Assembly: GCF_037572775.1 (NCBI RefSeq)
Contig: NZ_JBBHKA010000001.1
Span: 3,038,001 to 3,102,000, forward strand
DNA: 64,000 bases
DNA from: Ramlibacter sp. PS4R-6
Lineage (GTDB): Bacteria > Pseudomonadota > Gammaproteobacteria > Burkholderiales > Burkholderiaceae_C
Direction of reading: 5' to 3'
In this document: positions 25,723 through 36,433 of the stretch, piece after piece
Numbering within the stretch: the stretch's first letter is position 1
Layout of the letters: every line of letters starts with the position of its first letter
Position numbers and translations under genes: made by a program
Notes under the pieces: generated by a model
Seen by the model: only the letters and a program-made list of their open reading frames with translations
Databases searched by the model: none
Told to the model about the DNA's origin: nothing

Positions 25723-26547
25723 ATGCACACCCGGACTGTCTTCTTCATCTCCGACGGCACCGGCATCACCGCCGAGACCTTCGGCAATGCCATCCTGGCG
25801 CAATTCGACGAATTCAAGCCGCGGCATGTGCGCCTGCCGTTCGTCGACACGGTGGACAAGGCCCACCAGGTGGTGCGGCAGGTCAACCATGTGGGCGAAG
25901 TCGAGGGGCAGAAGCCCATCGTCTTCACCACGCTGGTCAACAAGGAAATCCTCGCCGTGCTGGAGAACGGGTGCAAAGGGATGCTGCTGGACATGTTCGG
26001 CACCTTCGTGCGCCCGCTCGAGGTGGAGCTGGCGCTCAAGTCGAACCACCGCATTGGCCGCTTTTCCGACGTGAGCAAGAGCAAGGCCTACCACGACCGC
26101 ATCGAGGCCATCAATTTCAGCCTGGCGCACGACGACGGGCAGTCCAACGCCGACCTGGCGCAGGCCGACGTGATCCTGGTGGGCGTGAGCCGCAGCGGCA
26201 AGACGCCGACGTCGCTGTACCTGGCCATGCAGTACGGCTTGAAAGCGGCGAACTACCCGTTGATCCCCGAGGACTTCGATCGCCAGCAGCTGCCGGGCGC
26301 CCTGTTGCCCCACCGCAAGAAGATCTTCGGCCTGACGATCCAGCCCGAACGGCTCTCGGAGATCCGCAACGAGCGCCGGCCGAACTCCCGCTATGCCTCG
26401 CTGGAGAACTGCCGTATGGAAGTGTCCGAGGCCGAGGCGATGATGCGGCGCGCGGGCATCCGCTGGCTCAGCACCACGACGAAGTCGATCGAAGAGATCG
26501 CGACGACCATCCTGCAGGAGATCCGGCCCGAGCGGCTGGAGTACTGA
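25723..26547 (+). CDS. ppsR: PEP synthase regulatory protein (bifunctional kinase/phosphorylase)
   Basis: 274 residues, DUF299 family. It phosphorylates the PEP synthase near its catalytic histidine with ADP and removes the phosphate with inorganic phosphate. The N-terminus FFISDGTGITAETFG and the P-loop GVSRSGKTPTSLYLA are the family signatures. Divergent location from ppsA is the usual arrangement. No clear Shine-Dalgarno is seen before the ATG. Confidence 0.95.
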   Translation: MHTRTVFFISDGTGITAETFGNAILAQFDEFKPRHVRLPFVDTVDKAHQVVRQVNHVGEVEGQKPIVFTTLVNKEILAVLENGCKGMLLDMFGTFVRPLEVELALKSNHRIGRFSDVSKSKAYHDRIEAINFSLAHDDGQSNADLAQADVILVGVSRSGKTPTSLYLAMQYGLKAANYPLIPEDFDRQQLPGALLPHRKKIFGLTIQPERLSEIRNERRPNSRYASLENCRMEVSEAEAMMRRAGIRWLSTTTKSIEEIATTILQEIRPERLEY

Positions 26548-26661
26548 CCCCCGCATAGGCAGTCCCTAACTGCGCGATTGGGCCAATCCATCGCGAGGGC
26601 ATCGTGGCGCCGATATGATAGCCATCACCAATCGGTAACCACAACTCAACAGAGGAAAACT

Positions 26662-27234
26662 ATGTCGCTGATCAATACCCAGGTCCCCGAGTTCACCGCC
26701 ACCGCCTACCACGCAGGCAAGTTCGTGCCGGTGACGCAAGAGAACTTCAAGGGCAAGTGGTCCGTCGTCGTGTTCTACCCCGCCGACTTCACGTTCGTGT
26801 GCCCGACCGAGCTGGGCGACCTCGCCGACAACTACGAGGAATTCAAGAAGCTGGGCGTGGAGATCTACGGCGTCTCCACCGACACGCACTTCACGCACAA
26901 GGCGTGGCACGACACGTCGGACACGATCGCGAAGGTGCAGTACCCGCTGGTCGGCGATCCCAACCACCAGCTCGCGAACTTCTTCCAGGTCCTCATCACC
27001 GAAGGTGAGGACGCGGGCCTGGCGCTGCGCGGGACCTTCGTGATCGATCCCGAGGGCCGCATCAGGACGATCGAAGTGCACGACAACGGCATCGGCCGCG
27101 ACGCCAAGGAAACGCTGCGCCGCGTGAAGGCCGCGCAGTACATCGCCGCGCACCCGGGCGAAGTCTGCCCCGCCAAGTGGAACGAAGGCGCCGAGACGCT
27201 CGCGCCGTCGCTGGACCTGGTCGGCAAGATCTAA
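26662..27234 (+). CDS. ahpC: alkyl hydroperoxide reductase, peroxiredoxin subunit
   Basis: 190 residues, typical 2-Cys peroxiredoxin. Peroxidatic C47 lies in FTFVCPTE, resolving C169 in [10 protein letters not shown]. It reduces hydrogen peroxide and organic hydroperoxides and is recycled by AhpF, encoded 12 bases downstream. AGAGGAAAAC gives a Shine-Dalgarno for ATG 26662. A palindrome GATTGG-G-CCAATC lies 74 bases upstream, but no clear OxyR site was recognised. Confidence 0.97.
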   Translation: MSLINTQVPEFTATAYHAGKFVPVTQENFKGKWSVVVFYPADFTFVCPTELGDLADNYEEFKKLGVEIYGVSTDTHFTHKAWHDTSDTIAKVQYPLVGDPNHQLANFFQVLITEGEDAGLALRGTFVIDPEGRIRTIEVHDNGIGRDAKETLRRVKAAQYIAAHPGEVCPAKWNEGAETLAPSLDLVGKI

Positions 27235-27246
27235 AGAGGCACGCCG

Positions 27247-28794
27247 ATGCTCGACGCCAACCTGAAGGCGCAACTCGCCGCCTACCTGCAGCGCATCGCG
27301 CAGCCGGTGGAGCTGGTGGCGTCGCTCGACGAGACGCCCGGCTCCGCCAAGCTGCAACAGCTGCTGCGCGACATCGCGGAAGCGTCGCCGCTCATCTCGG
27401 TCACCGAGACGCGCGGCGGGCCGCACCGCTCGCCGTCGTTCTCCGTCGGCAAGCCGGGCGAGACGCCGCGCGTGCGTTTCGCCGGCCTGCCCATGGGGCA
27501 CGAATTCACGTCGCTGGTCCTTGCCCTGCTGCAGGCCGGCGGCTACCCGCCCAAGGTCGATGAAGCCGTCCTGCACCAGGTGCGCAACCTGGGCGCGGAC
27601 CTCGACTTCGAGATCTACGTTTCCCTCACCTGCCACAACTGCCCCGACGTCGTGCAGGCGCTGAACCTGATGGCGATCCAGAACCCGCGCATCAAGGCGA
27701 CCATGGTCGACGGCGCACTGTTCCAGGACGAGATCGCGCAGCGCGAGATCATGGCCGTGCCGACGGTGTTCCTCAACGGCACGCGCTTCGGCCAGGGCCG
27801 CATGACGCTGGAGGAAATCCTTGCCAAGGTCGACACGGCCGGCGCGCAGCGCGAAGCGGAGAAGATTTCGGGGAAGGACCCGTTCGACGTGCTGATCGTC
27901 GGCGGCGGGCCCGCGGGCGCTGCGGCTGCTGTCTACGCGGCGCGCAAAGGCATCCGCACGGGCATTGCCTCCGAACGCTTCGGCGGCCAGGTGCTCGATA
28001 CGCTCGGCATCGAGAACTTCGTCTCCGTCAAGGAGACCGAAGGCCCGAAGTTCGCGCTGGCGCTGGAAGAACACGTGCGCCACTACGACGTGGACGTCAT
28101 GAACCTGCAGCGCGCGAAGAAACTCGTGCCCGGCGACCACGTGCACGAGATCGAGCTGGAAAGCGGCGCGAAGCTGAAGGCCAAGACCGTCATCGTCACG
28201 ACCGGTGCGAGGTGGCGCCAATTGGGTGTGCCGGGCGAGGCCCAGTACCGCAACAAGGGCGTGGCCTACTGCCCGCACTGCGACGGGCCGCTCTTCAAGG
28301 GCAAGCGCGTCGCGGTCGTCGGCGGCGGCAACTCCGGCGTGGAAGCGGCGATCGACCTGGCAGGCATCGTGGCGCACGTGACGCTGGTGGAGTTCGACAC
28401 GAAGCTGCGGGCCGACGCGGTGCTGCAGAAGAAGCTGGCGACGCTGCCGAACGTGACGGTGCTGCTCAACGCGCAAACGACCGAAGTGTCGGGCGACGGC
28501 CAGAAGGTCAACGGCCTGGCGTACAAGGACCGCGAAAGCGGCGAAGTGAAGCGCGTCGAGCTCGAAGGCGTCTTCGTGCAGATCGGGCTCGTCCCCAACA
28601 CGGAATGGCTCAAGGGGAACATCGAGCTCACGCGCCACGGCGAGATCGTCGTCGATGCCAAGGGCCAGACTTCGGTGCCGGGCGTGTTCGCCGCGGGCGA
28701 CGCCACGACGGTGCCGTTCAAGCAGATCATCATCGCCGCCGGCGACGGCGCCAAGGCCGCGCTGGGCGCTTTCGACTCGCTCATGCGGCGCTGA
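27247..28794 (+). CDS. ahpF: alkyl hydroperoxide reductase, NADH-dependent flavoprotein subunit
   Basis: 515 residues. The N-terminal double thioredoxin fold carries C129/C132 (TCHNC). The thioredoxin-reductase part has the FAD site [11 protein letters not shown], the redox pair C342/C345 (YCPHC) and the NAD site [11 protein letters not shown]. Electrons pass from NADH through FAD and the two disulfides to AhpC. AAAGAGG lies before the ATG. Same operon as ahpC. Confidence 0.97.
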   Translation: MLDANLKAQLAAYLQRIAQPVELVASLDETPGSAKLQQLLRDIAEASPLISVTETRGGPHRSPSFSVGKPGETPRVRFAGLPMGHEFTSLVLALLQAGGYPPKVDEAVLHQVRNLGADLDFEIYVSLTCHNCPDVVQALNLMAIQNPRIKATMVDGALFQDEIAQREIMAVPTVFLNGTRFGQGRMTLEEILAKVDTAGAQREAEKISGKDPFDVLIVGGGPAGAAAAVYAARKGIRTGIASERFGGQVLDTLGIENFVSVKETEGPKFALALEEHVRHYDVDVMNLQRAKKLVPGDHVHEIELESGAKLKAKTVIVTTGARWRQLGVPGEAQYRNKGVAYCPHCDGPLFKGKRVAVVGGGNSGVEAAIDLAGIVAHVTLVEFDTKLRADAVLQKKLATLPNVTVLLNAQTTEVSGDGQKVNGLAYKDRESGEVKRVELEGVFVQIGLVPNTEWLKGNIELTRHGEIVVDAKGQTSVPGVFAAGDATTVPFKQIIIAAGDGAKAALGAFDSLMRR

Positions 28795-28837
28795 TTGCGC
28801 GAGAATCCCGGGGAGAACAACAACTCCGGGAACTCCC

Positions 28838-29320
28838 ATGCAAGGCGATCCGCTCGTCATCCAGCACCTGCAGGCGCAGCTGCGAAACGAACTCACCGCG
28901 ACCAACCAGTACTTCCTGCATTACCGCATCCTGAAGCACTGGGGCTTCGACAAGCTGGCCAAGAAGGAGTACGAGGAGTCGATCGGCGAGATGAAGCACG
29001 CCGACAAGCTGATGGAGCGCATCCTCATGCTCGACGGCCTGCCCAACCTGCAGGACATGGGGAAGCTGCTGATCGGGGAGAACGTGCCGGAAATCCTGGA
29101 GTGCGACCTGCGCAGCGAGCGCGGCGCGCAGGCCGCCATCAAGGACGGCATCGCCCATTGCGAATCCGTGCGCGACTACGTCTCGCGCGAAATCCTCGAA
29201 GACATCCTCACGGACACCGAAGAGCACATCGACTGGCTCGAGACGCAGCTGGACGTGCTGGCCAAGGTAGGCGTCCAGAACTACCTGCAGTCCGCCATGG
29301 GGGAAACCGGCTCCAGCTGA
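28838..29320 (+). CDS. bfr: bacterioferritin
   Basis: 160 residues, a heme-containing 24-mer iron store. Ferroxidase residues E18, E51 and H54 and heme ligand M52 (EMKHAD) are present, and the second half has EEHIDWLE with the remaining metal ligands. It begins [12 protein letters not shown], as expected. The gene starts 43 bases after ahpF, which suggests that peroxide defence and iron storage are expressed together. A small GC hairpin (28807-28830) lies in the gap. Confidence 0.96.
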   Translation: MQGDPLVIQHLQAQLRNELTATNQYFLHYRILKHWGFDKLAKKEYEESIGEMKHADKLMERILMLDGLPNLQDMGKLLIGENVPEILECDLRSERGAQAAIKDGIAHCESVRDYVSREILEDILTDTEEHIDWLETQLDVLAKVGVQNYLQSAMGETGSS

Positions 29321-29345
29321 GCTGGAAAAACCCGTTTCGGATCAG

Positions 29346-29379
29346 GCATTTGCAAATGCGAGCGATTCGTGTTTAGAAT
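29346..29379 (+). promoter_or_regulatory. candidate Fur-type operator and promoter of bfd
   Basis: The stretch holds a perfect 14-base palindrome GCATTTGCAAATGC (29346-29359), overlapped by AAATGCGAGCGATTCG, which matches 13 of 16 bases of a Fur-type AAATGAGAATGATTCG. TTGCAA (29350-29355) and TAGAAT (29374-29379) make a plausible promoter with an 18-base spacer. The start codon is only 6 bases after TAGAAT. Repression by iron would fit bfd. Confidence 0.5.
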
Positions 29380-29385
29380 CGCTGC

Positions 29386-29601
29386 ATGATCGTTTGTGTC
29401 TGCCGCCGGGTCTCCGACCGCGAAATCGCCCGCCACGCCCGTGCCGGGATGGATTTCGACGACATCCAGTTCGAACTGGGTGTGGCGACGCAGTGCGGCC
29501 AGTGCGAAGGCTGCGCCCGCGACATCGTGTCCCAGTGCCGACCGCTGCAGCCGATGGCCGCCCTGAGCAAGGCCGGCGACGTGCCGCAGGCCCAGGCCTA
29601 A
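29386..29601 (+). CDS. bfd: bacterioferritin-associated ferredoxin
   Basis: 71 residues, a [2Fe-2S] protein that delivers electrons to bacterioferritin so that stored iron is released. The four cysteine ligands are in MIVCVCRRV (C4, C6) and TQCGQCEGC (C37, C40 region). It follows bfr by 65 bases but has its own promoter-like sequence. The last bases overlap the convergent HbpS-like gene by 4. The message may be leaderless, because no Shine-Dalgarno is present. Confidence 0.93.
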   Translation: MIVCVCRRVSDREIARHARAGMDFDDIQFELGVATQCGQCEGCARDIVSQCRPLQPMAALSKAGDVPQAQA

Positions 29602-30002
29602 AGGCCGATCGCCGCGATCCCCGCGCGCGCCACCTGCGCATCCTCGGTCGACTTCACCCCGCTCACGCCCACCGCGCCCAGGCACATGCCGTCCTTGAGG
29701 ATTGGTACGCCACCTTCCAGCATGCCCTCCAGCGGGGCCGAGAGGAAAGCGATGCGGCCGTTGTTGATCGTCTCTTCGTACACCTTGCTCTCGCGCTTGC
29801 CCAAGGCTGCGGTGCGGGCTTTCGCGGGCGCGATCTGCGCCGAGATGGGCGCGGCGCCGTCCAGGCGCTGCAGCCACAGGACATGGCCGCCGTCGTCGAC
29901 GATGGCGATCGACACCGCCCAGGAGTTCTTGAGGGCTTCGGCCTCGGCCGCCGCCGCGATGGCCTTGGCGTCGGCCAATTCCAGGATGGACTTGTTCTTC
30001 AT
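29598..30002 (-). CDS. GlcG/HbpS family heme-binding-like protein
   Basis: 134 residues. The core [39 protein letters not shown] and [17 protein letters not shown], read in parts, are the GlcG/HbpS fold signature. HbpS proteins bind heme or degrade it; GlcG members sit in glycolate loci with unknown role. Here the neighbours are iron storage genes, which favours a heme or redox link. Start MKNKS at 30002 is chosen; a longer frame begins at 30020. A TATGCT element lies 6 bases before the ATG. Confidence 0.8.
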   Translation of the reverse strand: MKNKSILELADAKAIAAAAEAEALKNSWAVSIAIVDDGGHVLWLQRLDGAAPISAQIAPAKARTAALGKRESKVYEETINNGRIAFLSAPLEGMLEGGVPILKDGMCLGAVGVSGVKSTEDAQVARAGIAAIGL

Positions 30003-30077
30003 GCGGAAAGCATACGTCACGGCCTTGAACCAACCTAGAATCGCCGCATCTAACAGCCCATCAAGGAGATGGACCCT

Positions 30078-30770
30078 ATGAACGAAGCGATCCAGACCGC
30101 CGACTACGGCTATGCCGGCTCAACGGTTGCCGAGCGCAACCGCGTGCTGCGCAACACCTACTGGCTGCTGGCCCTGAGCATGATCCCCACGGTGCTGGGC
30201 GCCTGGATCGGCGTGGCCACCGGCATCACGCGCGGCCTCACGGGCGGCATCGGGCTGCTGGTGTTCCTCGGCGGCGCCTTTGGCTTCATGTTCGCAATCG
30301 AGAAGACGAAGAACTCGGCCGCGGGCGTGCCCGTGCTGCTGGCCTTCACCTTCTTCATGGGCCTGATGCTCGCGCGCCTGCTCGCGATCGTGCTCGGCTT
30401 CAAGAACGGCACCTCGCTGGTCATGACGGCCTTCGGCGGCACGGCGGCGATCTTCTTCGCGATGGCGAGCCTCGCCACCGTGATCAAGCGCGACCTGTCC
30501 GGCATGGGCAAGTTCCTCTTCGTCGGCGCGCTGGCGCTGATGGTGGGCGGCATCATCAACGTGTTCGTCGGCTCGACCACGGGCATGCTGGTGATCAGCG
30601 TGCTGGCCATCGGCATCTTCAGCGCCTACATGCTGTGGGACGTGAAGCAGATCATCGACGGCGGCGAAACCAACTACATCACCGCCACGCTGGCGCTGTA
30701 CCTGGACGTGTTCAACGTGTTCCAGAGCCTGCTGGCGCTGCTGGGCATCTTCGGCGGCGAAAGAGACTAG
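30078..30770 (+). CDS. Bax inhibitor-1/YccA family membrane protein
   Basis: 230 residues with seven predicted membrane helices. The final part DVKQIIDGGETNYITATLALYLDVFNVFQ, read in parts, is the BI-1 signature, including the paired aspartates near helix 7. E. coli YccA inhibits FtsH; other members act as calcium leak channels. ATG 30078 is preferred because AAGGAG at 30063-30068 is 9 bases away; ATG 30069 is too close. A strong terminator follows. Confidence 0.92.
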   Translation: MNEAIQTADYGYAGSTVAERNRVLRNTYWLLALSMIPTVLGAWIGVATGITRGLTGGIGLLVFLGGAFGFMFAIEKTKNSAAGVPVLLAFTFFMGLMLARLLAIVLGFKNGTSLVMTAFGGTAAIFFAMASLATVIKRDLSGMGKFLFVGALALMVGGIINVFVGSTTGMLVISVLAIGIFSAYMLWDVKQIIDGGETNYITATLALYLDVFNVFQSLLALLGIFGGERD

Positions 30771-30788
30771 GCGGCGCAGCCGCGAATC

Positions 30789-30813
30789 AAAAGGGGCCCG
30801 CGGGCCCCTTTTT
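30789..30813. terminator. bidirectional Rho-independent terminator
   Basis: AAAAGGGGCCC-G-CGGGCCCCTTTTT region: a nearly perfect GC stem flanked by A-run and T-run, between the convergent BI-1 gene and rlmD. It touches the rlmD stop codon. Confidence 0.85.
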
Positions 30814-32216
30814 CATTGCTCGAAGACCGCGATGGATTCGACGTGCGCCGTGTGCGGGAACATGTTGACCACGCCCGCGGCCATGCACCGGTAGCCCGCT
30901 TGATGCACCAAGAGCCCCGCGTCGCGTGCCAGTGTGGCCGGGTTGCAGCTCACATAGACGATGCGCGACGGCGGCTGCCAGTTGCCGCGCAGGGCCGGGT
31001 CCTGGTGCAAGTCGGCCAGTGCCTTTGCCAGGGCGAACGCGCCTTCGCGCGGCGGGTCGACCAGCCAACGCTGCGCCACGCCGTCCCCGACCAGCTGCTG
31101 CGGCGTCATCTCGAAGAGGTTGCGCGCCGCGAAGCCGACCTTCCCTTGAACGGGATTGAGGGCGAGGTTTTCCTGCGCGCGCCGGACCAGCGCCTCGCTG
31201 CCTTCGATGCCCAGCACCTCGCCCGCACGCGTCGCGATCGGCAGCGTGAAATTGCCCAGGCCGCAGAACCAGTCGATCACGCGCTCGCCGCGCGCCGCGT
31301 CCAGCAGCCGCAGCGCCCGCGCGACCAGCACGCGGTTGATGTGCGGGTTGACCTGCGTGAAGTCGGTCGGCTTGAACGGCATGCGCACGCCGAACTCCGG
31401 CAGCGCGTACGCGAGCTGCGGCCCGCCCTCGTCCAGCAGCTTCACCGTGTCGGGGCCCTTGGGCTGCAGCCACCACTGCACGCCCGCGTGTTCCAGCGCG
31501 AAGGCACGCAGCTTGGCGATGTCGCCCTCGCTCAGGGGCTCGAGATGGCGCAGCACCAGCGCCGTCACCTCGTCCCCGCAGGCCAGCTCGATCTGCGGCA
31601 CGGTCTCGATGGCGTCCATGCTGCCGATGAGCGCGCGCAGCGGCAGTAGCAGGTCGCTCACGTGCTTCGGCACGACGTGGCATTCGCGGATGTCGGCGAC
31701 GTAGCGGCTCTTGCGCTCGTGGAAGCCCACCAGCACCGCGCCCTTCTTGCGCACGTGCCGCACCGAGAAGCGCGCGCGCCAGCGGTAGCCCCAGGGCGGG
31801 CCCTCGATGGGGCGCAGCACCGTCTCGGGCTTGACCTTGCCGAGGTGCCACAGGTTGTCCTCCAGCACGCGCTGCTTGATCGCCACCTGGGCGGCCGGGT
31901 GCAGGTGCTGCATCTTGCAGCCGCCGCACGCGCCTTCGTGCAGGCCGAAGTGCGGGCAGCGGCCCTGCACGCGCTGCGACGACTCGCGGTGGATTTCGGT
32001 GAGTTGGCCCTGCTCCCAGTTGTTCTTGCGCCGGCGGATCTCCACCGACACCACTTCTGTCGGCAGCGCGCCGTCGATGAACACGACCTTCCCGTCGGGC
32101 CGCCGCGCCACACCCTGCGCCTCGATGTCGAGCGCGTCCACGGCCAGCCAGCCGTCGGGCCAGACCGGCACTTGCCGGTCTTCGCCAGGACTCGGCTTTT
32201 CAACTTCCTCTGTCAT
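30813..32216 (-). CDS. rlmD: 23S rRNA (uracil-1939-C5)-methyltransferase
   Basis: 467 residues. A TRAM domain (about 20-85) precedes the iron-sulfur cysteines in [18 protein letters not shown], read in parts, and a SAM-binding Rossmann core with [13 protein letters not shown]. The catalytic cysteine is in [12 protein letters not shown]. It methylates U1939 of 23S rRNA. A GACAAT element lies 7 bases before the ATG with no Shine-Dalgarno. The next upstream gene is an exonuclease on the same strand, 13 bases away. Confidence 0.94.
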   Translation of the reverse strand: MTEEVEKPSPGEDRQVPVWPDGWLAVDALDIEAQGVARRPDGKVVFIDGALPTEVVSVEIRRRKNNWEQGQLTEIHRESSQRVQGRCPHFGLHEGACGGCKMQHLHPAAQVAIKQRVLEDNLWHLGKVKPETVLRPIEGPPWGYRWRARFSVRHVRKKGAVLVGFHERKSRYVADIRECHVVPKHVSDLLLPLRALIGSMDAIETVPQIELACGDEVTALVLRHLEPLSEGDIAKLRAFALEHAGVQWWLQPKGPDTVKLLDEGGPQLAYALPEFGVRMPFKPTDFTQVNPHINRVLVARALRLLDAARGERVIDWFCGLGNFTLPIATRAGEVLGIEGSEALVRRAQENLALNPVQGKVGFAARNLFEMTPQQLVGDGVAQRWLVDPPREGAFALAKALADLHQDPALRGNWQPPSRIVYVSCNPATLARDAGLLVHQAGYRCMAAGVVNMFPHTAHVESIAVFEQ

Positions 32217-32229
32217 GGCCCCGATTGTC

Positions 32230-33015
32230 TCAGCGCCAGGCGGCGAGGTACTCGCTCCAGTGGCTTTCGGCCGGGGCGAGCGCGCCGAGCGACTGCTTCA
32301 CGAACGCGATCTCCTGGTCGTACTCGGCTTCCGTGAAGCCGCCGCGCATCTTCTGGTAGCGGCAGTACAGCAGGTAGGTGTTCATGACGTCCGTTTCGCA
32401 GTAGCGGCGGATGTCCTCCGTCTTGCCGTCCTGGTAGGCCTGGTACACCTGCGAGCCGTCCATGCCCAGCTTGCCGGGGAAGCCGCACAGCTTGGCCATG
32501 GCGTCGAGCGGCGCGTTGTTCTTCGGCTGGTACATCGCCAGCAGGTCCATCAGGTCCAGGTGGCGGTTGTGGTAGCGGCCGATGTAGTTGTTGTACTTGA
32601 ACTCGCGGTCGTCCTCGCCCAGGTCCCAGTACTTGTTGGCCGTGACGCCGTGCTGCAGGCCGCGGTAGTGCAGCACCGGCAGGTCGAAGCCGCCGCCGTT
32701 CCAGCTCACCAGCTGCGGCACGTGCTTCTCCACCGCGCCGAAGAAGGCCTGGATCACCTTGCCCTCGCTGGCGTTGTCGCGATCGACGAAGGAGTGCACG
32801 CGCAAGCCCTCGGCATTGCGGAACACGCAGCTCACCACCAGCACGCGCTGCAGGTGCAGCGGCATGAAGTCGCTCTTGCCTTCGTTGGAACGTTCTTCGC
32901 ACCACGCGGAGTAGACCCACTGGTCCGTCATGCCCTCGGGGTCGGAGCGCAGCTTGCGCAACCCCGCGATGTCGGGGATGCATTCGATGTCGAAAACCAG
33001 CACGGGCCAGGGCAT
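32230..33015 (-). CDS. 3'-5' exonuclease, DEDDy RNase H-like (PolB exonuclease-like)
   Basis: 261 residues. Exo I is VFDIECIPD (D9, E11), exo II is [12 protein letters not shown], and exo III is [13 protein letters not shown], with the Y-x3-D spacing of the DEDDy class. It has no polymerase domain, so it is a stand-alone nuclease of the predicted PolB-exonuclease family. Its DNA or RNA substrate is unknown. A TAGAGT element lies 6 bases before the ATG. It lies between rpoS and rlmD on the same strand. Confidence 0.88.
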   Translation of the reverse strand: MPWPVLVFDIECIPDIAGLRKLRSDPEGMTDQWVYSAWCEERSNEGKSDFMPLHLQRVLVVSCVFRNAEGLRVHSFVDRDNASEGKVIQAFFGAVEKHVPQLVSWNGGGFDLPVLHYRGLQHGVTANKYWDLGEDDREFKYNNYIGRYHNRHLDLMDLLAMYQPKNNAPLDAMAKLCGFPGKLGMDGSQVYQAYQDGKTEDIRRYCETDVMNTYLLYCRYQKMRGGFTEAEYDQEIAFVKQSLGALAPAESHWSEYLAAWR

Positions 33016-33047
33016 GGCCGCACTCTACCAGTCAGGGGAAGAGCGCT

Positions 33048-34046
33048 TCAGAACAGAGCTTCTTTGTCGATACCGTTGCGCGTCATGTGACGGCGCAGCT
33101 TCAGGAGCGCTTCGTTCTGGATCTGGCGCACGCGCTCGCGCGTGAGCCCCAGGCGGTCGCTCAGGACCTCCAGCGTTTCCGGCTCGCGGTCGTGCAGGCC
33201 GAAGCGGCCCTCCAGCACTTCCTTCTCGCGCTCGGACAGCGCCTCGATCCAGCCGCCGAGAAGCTTCTCGACTTCATGGCTCTGCGTGACGCCGGTGGGA
33301 TCGACCGCGAACTCGTCGGCCATCGATTCGCCGAGGGTGTGCTCGTCGTCCCCGCCGCGGTCCGTGGTGGCGTCTAGCGAGCGCGGCGCCTCCGCCATCG
33401 CCAGCAGCTCCGCGACCTCCTGCACCTCGCGCCCCAGCAGCGCCGCCACGTCCTCGACCCGCACGCCGTCGCCTTCGTGGCCATTGCGCCGCGTGAACGA
33501 CGGGTCGTTCTCCAGCGTGCGGCGTGCACGCAGCACCTGCTGCAACTCGCGCACGACGTGCACCGGCAGGCGGATCACGCGGCCCTGGTTCATCACCGCG
33601 CGCTCCACGGCCTGGCGGATCCACCACGTGGCATATGTCGAGAAACGGAAGCCGCGCTCGGGCTCGAACTTGTCGATCGCGTGCATCAGGCCGAGGTTGC
33701 CCTCCTCGATCAGGTCCGACAGCGGCACGCCGCGCCCGAGGTAGCCCTTGGCGATGCTCACCACCAGCCGCAGGTTGTGCTCGATCATCGACTGCCTCGC
33801 GGCGAAGTCGCCCGCGCGGGCGAGCGTGGCGGCCTTGAACTCCTCTTCGGCAGTGAAGAGCTCGGTGCGGCGCACGTCGCGCAGGTACAGCGTCAGCGTA
33901 TCGCTCGATTCGCCGGCGACGTCGGCCGGGATGTCGCGCGGGTTGGGCTCGTCACCCGCGTTGTCGGGGGCAGCGGGGGGCATGCCGCCACCCGCGTCTT
34001 CGCTCGCGCCCGGAACAGCGTTGGCTTTCCCGTTGCGCTTGCCCAT
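33048..34046 (-). CDS. rpoS: RNA polymerase sigma factor RpoS
   Basis: 332 residues, general stress and stationary-phase sigma. Region 1.2/2.1 [18 protein letters not shown], region 2.2-2.4 [37 protein letters not shown] and region 4.2 [21 protein letters not shown] are visible. Position behind nlpD (4-base gap) is the conserved location and excludes RpoD or RpoH. The N-terminal 40 residues are a low-complexity leader rich in Gly, Pro and Asp, longer than in E. coli. Confidence 0.96.
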   Translation of the reverse strand: MGKRNGKANAVPGASEDAGGGMPPAAPDNAGDEPNPRDIPADVAGESSDTLTLYLRDVRRTELFTAEEEFKAATLARAGDFAARQSMIEHNLRLVVSIAKGYLGRGVPLSDLIEEGNLGLMHAIDKFEPERGFRFSTYATWWIRQAVERAVMNQGRVIRLPVHVVRELQQVLRARRTLENDPSFTRRNGHEGDGVRVEDVAALLGREVQEVAELLAMAEAPRSLDATTDRGGDDEHTLGESMADEFAVDPTGVTQSHEVEKLLGGWIEALSEREKEVLEGRFGLHDREPETLEVLSDRLGLTRERVRQIQNEALLKLRRHMTRNGIDKEALF

Positions 34047-34050
34047 CGCA

Positions 34051-34932
34051 TCACCTCATGGTCGGGAGGTAGCGGGCCGGATCGACAGGCTTGCCCTGGC
34101 GGCGGATCTCGAAATGCAGCTTCACGCGGTCGGCATCGCTGTTGCCCATCTCCGCGATCTTCTGCCCCTTGCGCACGGCCTGGTCTTCCTTCACCAGCAG
34201 CGCCTGGTTGTGCGCATAGGCCGACAGGTAGGTGTTGTTGTGCTTGAGGATGACCAGGTTGCCGTAGCCACGCAGGCCCGCGCCCGCATACACCACGCGC
34301 CCGTCCGCCGCGGCGAGGACCGCGTCGCCAGCCTTGCCGCCGATGTCCACGCCCTTGTTGCGCTGTTCGTCGAAGTTCGCGAGCACCAGGCCCGCGGCGG
34401 CCGTCGGCCAGCCCCACGCGATGTCATCTTCCACCGTCGCGCCGGGAATGGCCGCCGATGCCGGCGGCACGCTAGCGACCGCCGTGGACGCCGCGCCGGA
34501 CGCGGGCGTTGCGCTGCGCGGTGCGGACGCCGCGCTCGCGGGCGGCGTACCGGCGCGCGCGACATCGCTTCCGGGCGGGACGACGCGCAGCACCTGGCCG
34601 ACCTCGATCACGTTCGGGTTGTCCAGGTTGTTCCAGCGCGCGATGTCCTTCCAGTTCTGGCCGGCGTCGAGCGCGATGCGGATCAAGGTGTCGCCGGGCT
34701 TGACGGTGTAGAAGCCCGCCTTGCCCGCGTTGTCGGCGCCGGCGACGGGACGCGGCGCTTCCGTGCCCGGCGCCGCCGTGGCCGGTGCGCGCGCGCCGCT
34801 GCTGCGGTCTTCCACCGGCGCGGGCGTGCGCGGCCCGCGCGATGCGCACGCGGCCATCACGGCGGCCACCGCAAGGCACACCACCGTCGTCCGCCAATTG
34901 CGCGTCTCTTGCATCGTGTCGTCGTTGTTCAT
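34051..34932 (-). CDS. nlpD: murein hydrolase activator lipoprotein NlpD
   Basis: 293 residues. Signal peptide with lipobox at about residue 29 (AAVMAAC), a Pro/Ala-rich linker, a LysM peptidoglycan-binding domain (about 75-120, [15 protein letters not shown]) and a C-terminal M23 domain. As in other NlpD/EnvC proteins, the zinc ligands appear incomplete, so it should activate amidases rather than cut itself. ATGA overlap with pcm. A TAAAAT element 10 bases upstream, inside pcm, may be the promoter for nlpD-rpoS. Confidence 0.93.
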   Translation of the reverse strand: MNNDDTMQETRNWRTTVVCLAVAAVMAACASRGPRTPAPVEDRSSGARAPATAAPGTEAPRPVAGADNAGKAGFYTVKPGDTLIRIALDAGQNWKDIARWNNLDNPNVIEVGQVLRVVPPGSDVARAGTPPASAASAPRSATPASGAASTAVASVPPASAAIPGATVEDDIAWGWPTAAAGLVLANFDEQRNKGVDIGGKAGDAVLAAADGRVVYAGAGLRGYGNLVILKHNNTYLSAYAHNQALLVKEDQAVRKGQKIAEMGNSDADRVKLHFEIRRQGKPVDPARYLPTMR

Positions 34933-35687
34933 GCGATGCCCGATTTTAGGGGGACGAAATGGACGGCCTCAAGAACAGTTTGTTGCAGGTCGCGCTCGCT
35001 CCTTTTCTCGATCACGACGAGTGCCTGCTGCCCGCTGCGCGTGGTCACCGGCGCGACGATGCGCCCGCCGACGGCCAGCTGCCGTGTCCACGATTCAGGC
35101 ACGGCGTCGCCGCCCGCGGCCGCGACGATGCCGGCGTACGGCGCGCCTTTTTCGAAGCCCACCATGCCGTCGCCGAAGATGAGGTGCACGTTCGGGATGC
35201 GCAGCGGCCGCAGGTTGTCGCGCGCCTTTTCGTGCAAGCCGCGCAGGCGCTCGATGCTGTAGACCTCGCCGGCCACCAGCGCGAGCACGGCCGCCTGGTA
35301 GCCGCAGCCCGTTCCGATCTCGAGCACACGACCGAGCTTGCCGCCGGCTTCGCGCCTGCCGCCAAGCACGAGCTGCGTCATGCGCGCGACCACGCTCGGC
35401 TTGCTGATCGTCTGCCCCAGGCCGATGGGCAGGCTGGTGTCCTCGTAGGCCTGGTTCGCGAGTGCGGTGTCGACGAAGCGGTGCCGCTCCACCGCGCCCA
35501 TCGCCGCGATCACCAGCGGGTCGTCGACACCTTCGGCGGCGAGCTTCGCAACCATGCGCGCGCGCACGGCCTGCGAATCGAGCCCGACGCCGCCGGGTGC
35601 GGGCAGCGTCGCTGCCGGCGCGCGCGGCTTCACGGGCGCGGGCCCACCCGCATCGAGCCGCGCCGGAAATGCGGGGCGCCGCGTCAT
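34929..35687 (-). CDS. pcm: protein-L-isoaspartate O-methyltransferase
   Basis: 252 residues. The SAM-binding motif [16 protein letters not shown] and the preceding [18 protein letters not shown] are the PIMT hallmarks. It methylates isoaspartyl residues in aged proteins. The N-terminal 45 residues (rich in Pro, Ala and Arg) are an extension beyond the usual 208-residue enzyme. ATGA overlap with surE upstream and with nlpD downstream makes surE-pcm-nlpD tightly coupled. Confidence 0.95.
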   Translation of the reverse strand: MTRRPAFPARLDAGGPAPVKPRAPAATLPAPGGVGLDSQAVRARMVAKLAAEGVDDPLVIAAMGAVERHRFVDTALANQAYEDTSLPIGLGQTISKPSVVARMTQLVLGGRREAGGKLGRVLEIGTGCGYQAAVLALVAGEVYSIERLRGLHEKARDNLRPLRIPNVHLIFGDGMVGFEKGAPYAGIVAAAGGDAVPESWTRQLAVGGRIVAPVTTRSGQQALVVIEKRSERDLQQTVLEAVHFVPLKSGIA

Positions 35688-36433
35688 CGCGGCACCTGCT
35701 TCGCCCACTCGCCCAACGCGGCGTGATGCGTGAGGTCCACCTGCAGCGGCGTCACCGAGATGCGGCCGTTGGCAGTGGCGTGGAAATCGGTGCCCTCGCC
35801 GCCTTCCTTCGCCGGGCCGGCGGCGCCGATCCAGTACAGCGTTTCGCCGTGCGGGCTTTGCTGCGCCGTCACCTTCTCCGCCGCATGCCGGCGGCCGAGG
35901 CGGCAGACTTCGAAGGCGCCCAGTTCCTCGTACGGCAGGTTCGGGATGTTCACGTTGAGCAGCCACGGCGCACGCCCCACCGCACCGCCTTCGATGAGGT
36001 GCGAGACGAGGTCGCGCGCCTTGCGCGCGGCCGCTTCGATGTGCGCCCAGCCCTTCTGCGTCTGCGAGAAGGCGATGGCGGGCACCTCGAACAGGTAGCC
36101 TTCCATCGCGGCGCCGACGGTGCCGGAGTAGATCGTGTCGTCGCCCATGTTCGCGCCGTTGTTGATGCCGCTGACCACCAGGTCGGGGCGGTACCCGAGC
36201 AGGCCGGTGAGCGCGACGTGCACGCAATCGGCCGGCGTGCCGTTCACGTAGCGGAAGCCGTTGGCCGCCTCGCGCACGGACAGCGGCGAATACAGCGTGA
36301 GCGCGTTGGACTTGGCGCTGTTGTTGTGCTCGGGGGCGACCACCTCGACTTCGCCGAGGTCCTTGATCGCGTCGTACAGCGCGACGAGGCCGGGCGCCTG
36401 GTAGCCGTCGTCGTTCGAAAGCAGGATCTTCAT
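35684..36433 (-). CDS. surE: 5'/3'-nucleotidase SurE
   Basis: 249 residues. The metal site D8-D9 in [13 protein letters not shown]39-type serine in [14 protein letters not shown] and N in [13 protein letters not shown] are all present. It removes phosphate from nucleoside monophosphates and short polyphosphates in survival conditions. It heads the conserved surE-pcm-nlpD-rpoS operon. A TACAAT element lies 13 bases before the ATG. Confidence 0.96.
   Translation of the reverse strand: MKILLSNDDGYQAPGLVALYDAIKDLGEVEVVAPEHNNSAKSNALTLYSPLSVREAANGFRYVNGTPADCVHVALTGLLGYRPDLVVSGINNGANMGDDTIYSGTVGAAMEGYLFEVPAIAFSQTQKGWAHIEAAARKARDLVSHLIEGGAVGRAPWLLNVNIPNLPYEELGAFEVCRLGRRHAAEKVTAQQSPHGETLYWIGAAGPAKEGGEGTDFHATANGRISVTPLQVDLTHHAALGEWAKQVPR

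Noticed and set aside
26576..26588. Palindrome GATTGG-G-CCAATC upstream of ahpC as an OxyR or other operator
   Set aside because: It does not fit the OxyR pattern of four ATAG-type elements, is short, and no second copy in proper spacing was found. Too weak to call.
28807..28830. Hairpin between ahpF and bfr as an iron-responsive element
   Set aside because: The stem has a bulge and no known bacterial iron-binding motif; it may simply reflect the GC-rich gap.
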